Shown here: in pieces, positions 44,901 to 53,504 of the stretch
Numbering within the stretch: position 1 is the first letter of the stretch
How the letters are laid out: the number at the start of each line of letters is the position of its first letter
Assembly (NCBI GenBank): GCA_032622095.1
Contig: CP136069.1
Location: 188,285,122 to 188,349,121 of the forward strand
Length of the DNA stretch: 64,000 bases
DNA from: Siphonodentalium dalli
Lineage: Eukaryota; Mollusca; Scaphopoda; Gadilida; Siphonodentaliidae
Direction: 5' to 3'
The notes under the pieces: model-generated
Database searches by the model: none
The model's input: the letters and a program-made list of their open reading frames with translations, nothing else
Told to the model about the DNA's origin: nothing
Position numbers and translations under genes: made by a program

Positions 44901-46222
44901 CCTCGTAAGGCTAACTCGAGGTGCTCGACATTAAACCATTTTGGCATCGACATAGAGCTGCATAAAGTAACATAGTAGTCGCCGTCTTCGCTCTGGATTA
45001 TCTCCAAATTGATACCGAAAACAGAAAGTCCATTAAGATCAAACACAAAATGTTGTTCTTGCTTATCAATGTGCTGTGTTGAATGGCGCATCATATGATC
45101 AACAATCGACTTGGGCAGCTGTTCTTGCAGCGTATTTCTATCACTGGAAATTCCCGAAGTATATACAAACTCCCAACAAAAAACACAAAGAAATAGCTGG
45201 AAGTCATCTGCGTTCAAGTGGTCATATTCTGTATCAGACGCTCGGTGGGTATCGAACATGTGGATTACCATATCCATAGCAGTTTCTGCTATACCATTGC
45301 ATACAGCGCACCAATATTTATAGTCAGTGTGCTTGGTGGTAATACTCTGCGCCGGGACAACCTCAAATTTGCTCTCAACAAAATCAGCTAGTTTCTGAAG
45401 ACTACGCAATTCTTCTTGGGATATTCTTCTTTGACGTTCAATGTTTATCTGTGTCTTTTGGCAAGTAGCACGAGGTTTATTCAAAATGCGGGTAATAACT
45501 TTGGAATTTCCAATGTGTCCTGATTCGCTCGATATCATCTTATTTTTCACTATATCTCCTACAATACAAGACGAAGTGCCGTCCGATTGTCTGTATAATT
45601 TTCGTCTTTTCGTATCATGTTCAGACTGGGGAATATGTGATGGTTCGCATTTTAGTTGTACATCCACAGTCTTGTCGATAGTGAACATTTCATCTTCCTC
45701 CTCCATATTACCTATTTTACAAGAGGAACTGTTCTTTTGTGGCCAGTATACTGTACATTGTACTTTTTGTCTTTTCTTAACATATTCAGACTGTGAACTA
45801 TGTGATGGTCCGCATTTGAGTCTTTCTTCCACAGTCTTATCACTAGTGAACATTTCTTCTGTCTCCATATCCCCTGTAATCCAAGACGAACTGCTAGTTG
45901 ATGGCGTGTACGCTTTTATTATTTCCGTAACATGTTCAGGCTGTTGGCTATGTGATGGTCCACATTTGAGTCTTTCTTCCACAGTCTTATCAATAGTGAA
46001 CATTTCATCTGTCTCCATATCCCCTGTAATCCAAGACGAACTTCTTGTTGATGGCGTGTACGCCTTTATAACATGTTCAGGCTGTGATTGTTCGCACTTG
46101 AGTCGTACTTCCACAGTTTTGTCAAGACTGAGCACTGACATATTAAATGGTTGCTTCCTAGTATTAGCCGGGAATTCGTTCACCTGGTCATCATTGCTTC
46201 CTTTGTTTACAAAAGATGCCAT
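41963..46222 (-). CDS. Large duplicated Cys/His-rich zinc-finger-like protein, 1419 aa
   Basis: One uninterrupted frame of 1419 codons; the first in-frame ATG is at 46222. Residues 34-235 hold four repeats starting DKTVEERLKC-PSH (at 34, 78, 128, 183). The rest is two homologous halves. Each begins with a CxxC pair (WCAVC at 304; LLCAKC near 870), then a second pair (FLCVFC; FFCGHC), and later SxxxWGxHLxxH (W586, W1134) followed by PAW--L--F. Spacing is not that of classical tandem C2H2 fingers. Four IKEE/VKEE/IKKE sites fit the SUMO consensus and KKRQK and TKRRK could be nuclear signals, including an IKIKEEP tail. This suggests a nuclear regulator or chromatin protein. The domain is not one I can name. 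Further 5' exons are possible. Confidence 0.85.
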   Translation of the reverse strand: MASFVNKGSNDDQVNEFPANTRKQPFNMSVLSLDKTVEVRLKCEQSQPEHVIKAYTPSTRSSSWITGDMETDEMFTIDKTVEERLKCGPSHSQQPEHVTEIIKAYTPSTSSSSWITGDMETEEMFTSDKTVEERLKCGPSHSSQSEYVKKRQKVQCTVYWPQKNSSSCKIGNMEEEDEMFTIDKTVDVQLKCEPSHIPQSEHDTKRRKLYRQSDGTSSCIVGDIVKNKMISSESGHIGNSKVITRILNKPRATCQKTQINIERQRRISQEELRSLQKLADFVESKFEVVPAQSITTKHTDYKYWCAVCNGIAETAMDMVIHMFDTHRASDTEYDHLNADDFQLFLCVFCWEFVYTSGISSDRNTLQEQLPKSIVDHMMRHSTQHIDKQEQHFVFDLNGLSVFGINLEIIQSEDGDYYVTLCSSMSMPKWFNVEHLELALRGDNLERELSLCSVVSLKSPTFKTRSTGSLSHQKLVFNMRSSGCKAHEGKCPSSQAFRNFRQSRQFVLLCSICSWVTVIPDNTVNRTDVLNIKTIFSKPNIRSHFINHSHGEKLIFPVFLCDFAKSVTKIVCATEGCFGCSDSVREWGMHLEQHIDKICQSFPYRGSLEHVVETEEGEPAWALLVRFCYRPPVVKSVKHDIPGIFFDDFASVKRLIRLAFRPGVDMLTKTFSLAQRLGGPAERFVPAEKNTVERKFSAIKQSTQDNTRVDETQQSSNIDISSPSDCCKSGGDLTAVKHENLREMDDNDSFDTGTYTSSKIDVTQIKEEQEGVQARKRNIADYQSNKAIHGLETTSIQVNTRDTHQSNVSKKGIVESQSQSIPTLELQKMGMAASPMFTDLFRKIIQNKTNNLALIIQTAFELDKRNAGMPLLCAKCSFLAPSAEKLISHVSTNLKTHCLNWANMNIQIFFCGHCNGFLPVSGMDMHCGKFSSALIEHLSCHNDMGTSSNSVLFDNEGQCYVLMVIEESSPGNYTADFSVSIGNSPCVIGASNFNNPELKGHVFQDLNCRTCLLCKLDESEHDSHVTFVVHRLLHFFHSMKLMSSFRDDNNCARMVSECLRKNIRTIMVSPLLGGFITLSTNPIADNDTLPEWPAFRQCSRVLRIITPAFVTDTVDGSILVFCTCCNRSFKSLNAWGLHLRNHAHLLPARCLSVTSEEGIREFLSTNSELPAWKILEKFFDPEFPHKEPMRIHTFVDCLMYSQRLINMMFSSKSEARVAFVRNEKPQHTSSVVDSAHYLASIDVESSQLKTTLDAARPLRETGDVSYPMETASELVDECNRGPAYNNLARKSDNAMALKIHGGSKSHERSINMDPYKSKHKEIPTPDESISQVADPVATTVTIVKEEVIQIKKEVGEFETSDEHSLRFDSLGQCSGVADTESMAGLYNPSLPTELQDYEINVSTDSNCLMHIKIKEEPPDD
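45640..46125 (-). repeat. Coding tandem repeats in the large gene
   Basis: Four in-frame units of about 132-165 bp encode the DKTV repeats. The two middle boundaries are nearly identical at DNA level (CTGTCTCCATATCCCCTGTA at both 45859 and 46010), so they duplicated recently while the frame was kept. Confidence 0.85.
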
Positions 46223-46505
46223 TTCAGTTATCAAGAGAGTCTGTCGGAGCTGGAATCAGGAGAAAGCATTGCGTTGATTGGTTTACAGTATAAATGTCGC
46301 TTCACGTCACCCTCGGATCTCCGTTGATACAATACGGCGTGTCCCGGTCTCCCACCGGAAATGATATTGGTTGTGGAGAATGTTCGTCCTATTCGCCTAT
46401 CTTGACTTTTAAAGTACCATTATCACAGTCTTGATGTCAGATCTTGCACTGAAAATATAAAAGGGAAATCTCACCATTCCAGCGGAGGTAAAGGGGAAAT
46501 TTATG
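46223..46505. promoter_or_regulatory. 5' flank of the large gene, possible promoter
   Basis: On the minus strand a GGTGACGTGAAGCG motif (CRE/ATF-like TGACGTGA) precedes TTTATACTG and AACCAATCA between about 46310 and 46265. The TATA-like site lies upstream of the CCAAT-like site, the reverse of the usual order, so only a weak promoter call is justified. Confidence 0.25.
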
Positions 46506-46507
46506 TA

Positions 46508-47117
46508 CCAATTGATACATAAAAGTGCTGAAGGGTTTGAACATGCATGTACTGAAGGGTACACCTTGTTTGCTATCCGCTCTGACGCAGATACGTCAAC
46601 TGTGTATGTGAAAGTCGGGCGCCAATCAACAGTTTGTTTTCAGTTCATTTAAAGACATATTATAGACTTGTTCGAGTTCGTGAAACTGATATAAGATAGT
46701 ATTCAAGCGTCATGCCAACCTGGAGAATGTAGCATTCTACTAATATCGCCGAAAATCTCAAAGAAATCGACCGTATCTCTTACTAGAAACTACGCTAATG
46801 ATTACGTCATTCAGAGTCAGTGCATTTAATTAATATATCAGAATGACGATGTGTTTTGGCAATTTGGATTATATTCGTAAAAAGAACAACTTTGATCAAG
46901 ATTATTCTCCATTTCTATAGGATCACCCTGCCGGAGTGTTTCACGTCACTTTAAATTTCTTTGGAACGTTAACAATTATTCTCTAAACAGATATCATGTT
47001 AGACGCTAAATATAAGCGGCATTTACAACGAGATATCAAAACATGCGTACCCTTTGACACATTAAACAAAACATGTGTACTCTTCAGCACTGTTTTTGTG
47101 AGAGTGACCCCTTCAGG
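46508..47117. mobile_element. Long-TIR MITE (9-bp-TSD family), interrupted copy
   Basis: AGTGCTGAAGGG and TACTGAAGGGTACAC on the left, with CCCTTTGACAC and GAGAGTGACCCCTTCAGG on the right, match the intact element at 53153-53464. 46600-46648 (GTGAAAGTCGGGCGCC, CAGTTTGTTTTCAGT) matches its interior in reverse. A family X element (46649-46954) is inserted within it. Confidence 0.75.
46649..46954 (-). mobile_element. TTAA-bounded MITE family X, copy 3, nested
   Basis: Inverted copy with GAGAATGTAGCATTCTACTA and GAAAATCTCAAAGAAATCGA. It lies inside the long-TIR MITE. Comparison with the intact host element shows host sequence resuming after TTTAA, consistent with a TTAA target duplication. Confidence 0.75.
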
Positions 47118-47189
47118 CATAGTATGAGAATGTCAGCTAAACATACAAGGTTCCAATTAGCTGGATACCTAGTACCTTTACTTGGGACC

Positions 47190-48246
47190 TTGGAATGTTC
47201 ATACCTGACACAACATTAGTTGGAAATTTCACACCAACAATAGGTTGAAAATGTTTTTGTAGTTTGATTTTCAAACAATTTATTGGGGGGAATTTATTAT
47301 TTTTGGACCAATATTGCATATTTTCCTTCTTTTGGTAAAATTTTTGGACTGAAATGAGTTAGAAATTTCCAACACTTGGAAAGCTTGTGTCCTGGTCCCT
47401 TCCCCATGGCCAGACAAAACACTTCTAGTTAATAATTTAAGAAAACAATATTGTCCTACATTTGGTCAAAATTGTCACTGGAATTGTCATCAGTTGGAAA
47501 TTTTCCAACCTGAGTCGGGATGTCAGCTTTGAAATTTCCAACTCAATGAATGCTTGAGGCTAGTCTATAGATGCTAGGATTTTGTGATTTTCTTGTTCAG
47601 ATTTCAAAATTTTAGCACACCGGGCCGAACCATGGTCGACCCGGTGTGTCCTGGTCCCTCCCCGTGGCCAACAAAAAAACGCTAATGAGTTTAAGAAAAC
47701 AATATTTTACTACATTTGGTTAAAATTGTTGATTGAAATGGTCATCAGTTGCAAAATTTCCAAACTAAGACAGAGTATGAGGTTTGAAATTTCCAACACT
47801 AGGAATGCTTGAGGTCAGTCTAGATGCTAGGACTTTGCGATTTCCTTGTTTAGTTTTCAAAAATTTCTCACGCCGGGCGGAACAACCATGGTCGGCCCGG
47901 TGTGCAATGGTATATTGCCCGTAGTCGTGTGCATTTGTCTGGAGTTAGACCACTAGATGTTAGGATTTGTGCAATTTTCAAGTTCAAAATATATGAATAT
48001 TATCATACCGGCCACACCGGGTAGATAGAACCGTGGTTTATAAATATGTTATTAGGCCTGTGAACATGCAAAACCTTTGGTCTGATTCAAGGGGTGTTTT
48101 GGTTTGATTCAGGGGGGGGGGGGTGCAAATGAAATTATGCAAAACCTTGTCTCTGGTCTGATTCAAGGGGGGGGGGTGCAGTTGGAATTATCAAGGTGGA
48201 CACCCCCCCCCCCCCCCCCAACGGAGACCATCTAGCCACGTCCCTG
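47190..48246 (-). mobile_element. hAT-like element, long inverted copy
   Basis: It ends CTAGCCACGTCCCTG at 48246, the inverse of the 23899 terminus, preceded by a C-run (48203-48219) and G-runs (48111, 48168). The body matches 23899-24960 in reverse, including CATTAGTTGGAAATTTCACA. The other terminus is missing, so this copy is truncated. Confidence 0.8.
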
Positions 48247-48322
48247 CTAGCAACCTTACATGGTGTTTTGTTTAAAGATATTCCATGTGATCTAGATCAT
48301 GTATAACATAGCTAAGAATTAA

Positions 48323-48613
48323 CTAGTAATCAGTCATTTGAAAGTGAACCCAGAAGATATTCAAAACCACCAAAACCAAGTACATGTTATAAAAGATTGT
48401 GTAAACACTGCACAGGTCAGGTCTGTCGAGCTTTTCATTACATCACCCCTTTTTCTTGAAAGAAAATTAGATACCAGGTCTCAAATAGTGACTTTTGATG
48501 ATATACTGAATCCACAAAACATCAGATTTGCTAGACAAGTGAGCACATTTATTCAGACTGCTCTAAAAAAACAGAATCAATTTCGAAACATAGTCTCCTC
48601 TCTGTCAACCTAA
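48323..48613 (+). CDS. Possible terminal exon of an unrecognised gene
   Basis: This open stretch of about 96 codons has no internal ATG, so if coding it must be an exon. It reads like real protein (for example VTFDDILNPQNIRFARQVST). GTGAACCCAG before 48352 resembles a splice acceptor. A polyadenylation-type AATAAAG occurs at 48855, suiting a 3' terminal exon. The hAT copy ends only 77 bases upstream. I recognise no family. Confidence 0.35.
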   Translation, partial: LVISHLKVNPEDIQNHQNQVHVIKDCVNTAQVRSVELFITSPLFLERKLDTRSQIVTFDDILNPQNIRFARQVSTFIQTALKKQNQFRNIVSSLST

Positions 48614-49208
48614 TTAGATATGAGTTATTGTAACCAGGGTAGACTTAAGAGACCCATACTAGTCAAACTCTGTATTCACCCAGTAAAGTCAACTGATTAA
48701 CAACTCAACTAAATTCTTCATTACTAATATTATAACTAAACTATAACTACTACTTCTCTATGTATAACATATACTGTTATACCTCAATTTAATTTTATTT
48801 TATTTCACTTCATTTTGTTTGTTGTGAAATACTTGTGCCAACTTGTCTGGTCAAATAAAGTGTTTACTGTAATCAGAGACGTCATGACATGGGTGTTGGG
48901 GCATGTCAGTTGTAAACTGCAAGAGGTGGACATCCCTGGATGGAGAGAATGCGATTTTCATTCTAATCAGTACTATTGCTTTGTATGACCCACATACGTG
49001 AGTAAAGGGGGATGCCCAGTTAACTTGAGTGCACGATAAGAGGTACCACGTATTGCGGACCGGAAGCTGACATAAGCTAATGATAGGCAGAGCACCCTGC
49101 TGTATAGGCAGTTTCAGAATCAGTCAGAAAGTTGAAATACAAACGTGTGTATTGTGTCAGAATTAATATTACGACAGAGTATCTCATGTTATCGTTGGAT
49201 GTCATCAC
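48614..49208. other. Non-coding stretch
   Basis: Possible 3' untranslated region up to the AATAAAG at 48855. A CAGAGACGTCATGAC fragment at 48876 resembles a hAT-type terminus but has no partner. Confidence 0.4.
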
Positions 49209-49469
49209 ATGTGTTCTGATCGAGATGAAGTTGAATTTGACCTTTTGGAAAAGTTTGGAGTAGTCACTTATGTTCTCTACGACTCATTATCAATCGAAAT
49301 GAAAACTCGCGTTCACTTAGCCGGGATGCTTGATTGTCTCGTAACAGTGGATATGTCTCTCGATTTTGATAAAATCGCCAATTTCTTTATTCGTAATAAT
49401 TGCAAATTGTGGCGGCGATATCACGATAAATTAATACCAGAGAAGATATTGGGAAACTCCCCCGCATAA
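49209..49469 (+). CDS. Unrecognised 86-codon frame
   Basis: This ATG-started frame has acidic N-terminal and basic C-terminal parts (FDLLEKFG, IRNNCKLWRRYHDKLIPEKI). Codon content is less A+T-driven than in chance frames nearby. No signal peptide, membrane segment or domain is recognised. It ends 38 bases before the palindromic MITE relic at 49508. It could be a single exon. Confidence 0.3.
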   Translation: MCSDRDEVEFDLLEKFGVVTYVLYDSLSIEMKTRVHLAGMLDCLVTVDMSLDFDKIANFFIRNNCKLWRRYHDKLIPEKILGNSPA

Positions 49470-49507
49470 AGACAACCGTTGGATAGTCTGACATTGTTTA
49501 TATATTG

Positions 49508-49720
49508 CAGTGGTTCCAAAGGTAGTTGATCACTTGGCCGCGTCACAATTGTGGGTGGTTTATCGGGATTTGGTCGGGGGTATGGCTTGTTGCCATTCAC
49601 CGGAGAGCTGTCGATGAGGACTTTCAGATAAGTGGCGGCGGGCCATGTTTCCGACTGGATCCTGAGGGGTGCCCGTGGTTCTGCTGTGGCTGTGTGGACA
49701 ATTGCTTTTGGGTATTACTG
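49508..49720 (+). mobile_element. TA-type palindromic MITE, A-to-G hypermutated copy
   Basis: Full-length relative of 22455-22669 (213 against 215 bp, collinear): GGCTTGTTGCCATTCA is unchanged and the outer CAGT and ATTACTG ends are kept. By hand alignment about 35 differences are A in the intact copy and G here, against about three G-to-A. This holds in both arms on the plus strand, so A-T pairs of the hairpin have become G-T. Flanking DNA stays A+T-rich, so the change is confined to the element. Confidence 0.8.
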
Positions 49721-49764
49721 AATATACTTATATATATACGCGGTAGCACATTCCTTTCGTATGT

Positions 49765-49840
49765 GTATGCAAGTGGATGTATGTGCATGTATGTGTATGT
49801 GTGTATGGGCATGTATATGTATATGTGTATATATATATAA
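49765..49840. repeat. GTAT/GTGT microsatellite
   Basis: Runs of TGTATG, GTGTAT and finally TATATATA occupy about 75 bases. Confidence 0.8.
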
Positions 49841-50017
49841 TTATACTATAAACTAGCTTTCAAATTTTATGTGGGAAATTTGCATACTTCCATATTTCAA
49901 GTTTTCCTGTTTCTCGTGTTATACATTACATTCTTCAAACTGTCTTCTTTATTACACAAGCTGATGGGCCCGACTTCGTCCGGGCTGTTTCCCATCTGAT
50001 TTCCGGAGAAAGGCGCG

Positions 50018-50510
50018 ATTTGACCTTGAATTGATTATTTCGAAAGTCAAGTCAGGGTCATGATTTGACCCGTCCAAAACACCCCCACCCCGGAGAAAAG
50101 TACCCCTATTTCGTCGAAATCCGTCCGTTTTACCCAACTTGACCTTTAATTAACAATTTTGAAGGTCAAGGTAAGGTCGGAGTCATGATTTGACCCGTCC
50201 AAAACACTCCCCCGACAAAAGTACCCATAGGTATCAAATTTCGTCGAAATCCATCCGTTTTACCCGATTTAACCTTTGATTGACCACATTGAAGGTCAAG
50301 GTCACGCCGAGGTCAGGATTTGACCCATTCAAAAGACTCACCGGACAAAAGTATCCCTAGGTATCAAATTTCGCCGAAATTCGTCCGTTTTACCCAAATT
50401 GACCTTGCATTGAAATTTTTAAAGGTCAAGGTCAGGTCAGGTCGGGGTCACGATTTGACCCGTCCAAAACACGTCCCGGACACAAATACCCCTAAGTATC
50501 AAATTACGTT
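50018..50510. repeat. ~125-135 bp tandem repeat, four units
   Basis: Each unit contains GATTTGACCCGTCCAAAAC, ACAAAAGTACCC, CGTCCGTTTTACCC, TTGACCTT and GAAGGTCAAGGTCA. Units start near 50064, 50193, 50318 and 50453. TCAAGGTCA is the extended half-site bound by SF-1/ERR-type nuclear receptors, present here as part of the repeat. Confidence 0.85.
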
Positions 50511-50879
50511 GAAATATATGGAAAGCCGAAGAGGACATGTTAGTTGCCACTTGCTAGATATACAACGCACGACTTGTCGCAGTTTTTTAAAGGTGTTTCA
50601 AACTAGGAGATAGAAGTATTTTGCGTTTCAAATGGTGATGAATTAGAGTATTTTATTCAAATTTTATGGCATAAATTGTTTTTAAAACCTTATATAATAT
50701 AACAAAAATGAATGACTCCAAAATTAAGTGGTCCTTTAAACAAAGTCACAATTGCAGTTAGGCTCATCTCATACTCGTCTATTCAGCGATATCCTGCTGC
50801 GAAGTTTGTTATAGCCTCCAGTATTCATTGAGCGTTATAGTCCCACTGTTATAATTCGCCTTTAGCAGGCGTACTCTTG
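50511..50879. other. Gene-free stretch
   Basis: A+T-rich, no gene signal. Confidence 0.35.
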
Positions 50880-51820
50880 CCGCAGATTATTGAGACATTA
50901 GGTCACACGTAATGACATTAAATCGCAGGAAACATAGCAATTGTGTGGGCTGCTTGGCGTGAATATGTAATGAGAAATAAGGTCATACGTAATGACATTA
51001 AACTCAAGAAAACCCGCGAAAACAAAACAAAATCACATTTAATGTTTTAAGTTATTTCCTTCATAAAAAGAATCTTCGTGATAATGAACCCTTTCAATAC
51101 TTTAGAAAATAGAATTAACCTTACAATAACAAAAACCATTGGAATAGAGAACCTTCGGAATAACGAACCTTCGGATTGGTGAACCTTCGGAACAGCGAAC
51201 ATTCAGAGAAATTTTGGAATAGTGTACCTTCGGGATAGTGAACCTTCGGAATAGAGACATGCCCCCCAATATTCATATTATATGTCCATATTTCAAAGGT
51301 ATGGGCCCATAAAATTCTAAATTTGGCCCTTAAAATATTAAACCCCAAATTGGAACCCGCACAGAACAGCACTTAAGTCGACTGTACCTGTGTCATGTCC
51401 CAATGCAGAAGGGTCCATATATACCACAACATTCATATTATATACCAAGAACTCAAAGGTATGGGCCCACGTAATCACATTAAATCTCAAGAAAACCTGC
51501 GAAAACAAAACAAAATCACATTTAATGTTCTAAGTTATTTCCTCCTGTATCTGTATCGGTATGCGCGCAGGATCAGTTCGGATGTGAGCGCACAATCCAT
51601 GAAAAGAATCTTCGTGATAATGAACCCTCTCAATACTTTAGAATATAGAATTAACCTAAAAATAACAAAAACCTTCGGAATGGAGAACATTCGGAATAGC
51701 GAACCTTCGGAATAGTAAACCTTCGAAATAGCAAGTATTCAGAATAGAGAACCTTCGGAATAGTGGAGCTTCGGGATAGCGACCTTCATAATAGAAACAT
51801 GTCCCCACAATTACACTGGT
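50880..51820. repeat. ~480-bp direct duplication with 15-16 bp arrays
   Basis: Both halves carry CGTAATGACATTAAA-like, ACAAAACAAAATCACATTTA and AATCTTCGTGATAATGAACC blocks and then an array of GAATAGNGAACCTTCG (51140-51260 and 51675-51790). The second half has a 60-base insertion near 51545-51600. Short frames across the array are repeat artefacts. Confidence 0.8.
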
Positions 51821-52427
51821 GACGTAAACACATGTGCTAATCTTTGTTGAACTATCGTCACTCTATCGGAACGATTTTACTCAAGTACGAAATACCTAAC
51901 CATAATACATTCACCCAGTGGATTATCGATCGTCCGCTCGAACATGAAAATCTGCGTACCAAGCAACACCACGATGTGGCGTAATGAGATGTTTCAATGA
52001 ATTGATCAAAGTTATCTTCCACAACTGTTTATGTATGATCTTTGGAGGTGCCGGTATACAATGTGACTTGAGCAAAATGCATGTAATTAATTAAGCCAAT
52101 AAATTTCTCAATGGAGAAATAACATAAATTAGAACAAACTTTGACAAAATTTATGCAACCAGTAAACAAGTTGTGATTAATGATACAATTTAAACAAAAA
52201 GCACAGTGCTGAATTAATACTCATTGATCCTGATTAGCCAACACCTACGATAGTTATGTTGTAGGGGCATCTATATATACACATACATGTCAGGCGACCA
52301 TGGTGACCAATGATCATTGTGACTTTAATTTGATGCAATGATTATGAATATAGCATACCCGGTATATGTACATGTATGACTATATGCAGCATGAATACTA
52401 AATTGGACAAATGTTACATACAGGACT
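51821..52427. other. Gene-free stretch
   Basis: No supported gene or repeat. Confidence 0.35.
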
Positions 52428-52452
52428 CTGATATATATATATATATATATAC
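52428..52452. repeat. AT microsatellite
   Basis: About eleven AT dinucleotides. Confidence 0.9.
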
Positions 52453-53143
52453 AGTTCACTGGTAATGTATGTACACACAAAATATGTGCTCAAACCACAT
52501 ACAGTGAAACATTTCAAAAAGTTGTTTAATATTGCAGCATATGACATATCTTCACACTCCCAGTTTCAAGTCGGCACTTATAAAACAAAAGGTTACGCAC
52601 GAAGATGCTGCATTTATATACATGCTATAGATGATAGATTTTGTATCAATCTACATGTAGGCCTATTATCCGAGCTTCCAAATTTTAAGTAATTTGGAAG
52701 GAGGTCTAAGATAGTTTGCAGAATACATGAGATATTGATATACAGGCTTCATATGATCTGAATGCGGCCTGATGCCGACGGTCGCATATGATACACATGC
52801 AACGACAACCCAATGTTGGCCCAACAATCCCTTGCTACTTGGCACTTTGTTTATTCATTTGTTTATTCATTCATAATTGTCAACGACTGTGAAAACGAGT
52901 TTATTCACTCTTTTAATGAGGCCTCTGGGCAACTTGAAATGCTTAACAAACAAACGGACCATTTGAAGCCTGCATGGTAGTCGGGCGACAAGGACACTCA
53001 TTTTTCAAAGGCGGGTTCATTCGAACCCATCGAACACTAGCTGGCTATGCCCATGGCTCAGGCACATGAGAGTGAACCAGCGATCCATCTTTATTAGACC
53101 AATCAGTCTAAAATAGATTAGTACTATAAATAGTAATTACTAA
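52453..53143. other. Gene-free stretch
   Basis: A 75-codon frame (52465-52692) has no recognisable features. Otherwise non-coding. Confidence 0.35.
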
Positions 53144-53152
53144 CTTAATAGA

Positions 53153-53464
53153 GCTGAAGGGGTCACTCTCACCAAAAAAAAGTGCTGAAGGGTACACAGG
53201 ATTTTCTAAATGTGCTGAAGGGTACACAAGGTATAAAATGTCGTTCTAAAGGACATTCAGTTTTCGTATCTGTCATGAATAATTGTTACGGTGCAATGAA
53301 TATTAAAATGTACTGAAAACAAACTGCTAATGGGCGCCAGACTTTCATAAACACAATTTAAGTAATGGTGTTAATGCTGATCACAAACCCTGTGTACCCT
53401 TCAGCACATTTTCAAAACCTGTGTACCCTTCAGCACTTTTTTTGGTGAGAGTGACCCCTTCAGC
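53153..53464. mobile_element. Long-TIR MITE with 9-bp target duplication
   Basis: CTTAATAGA occurs directly outside both ends (53144-53152 and 53465-53473). The termini read GCTGAAGGGGTCACTCTCAC and its inverse, and inverted similarity continues for about 75 bp with the inner motif GTGCTGAAGGGTACACA repeated in each arm. A 9-bp duplication with long TIRs suits the Mutator-like superfamily. No transposase. A second, interrupted copy is at 46508-47117. Confidence 0.85.
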
Positions 53465-53504
53465 CTTAATAGACATTGTTTCTGTACTACATGTAGTATA
53501 TTAT

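Noticed and set aside
45441-46277. A 278-codon plus-strand frame opposite the large gene
   Set aside because: It is the antisense of the repeat-rich 5' part of the 1419-codon gene; Ser/Val/Cys-rich with repeats mirroring the DKTV units.
46265-46310. A confident promoter for the large gene
   Set aside because: CRE-like, TATA-like and CCAAT-like strings are present but in the wrong order; kept only as a low-confidence entry.
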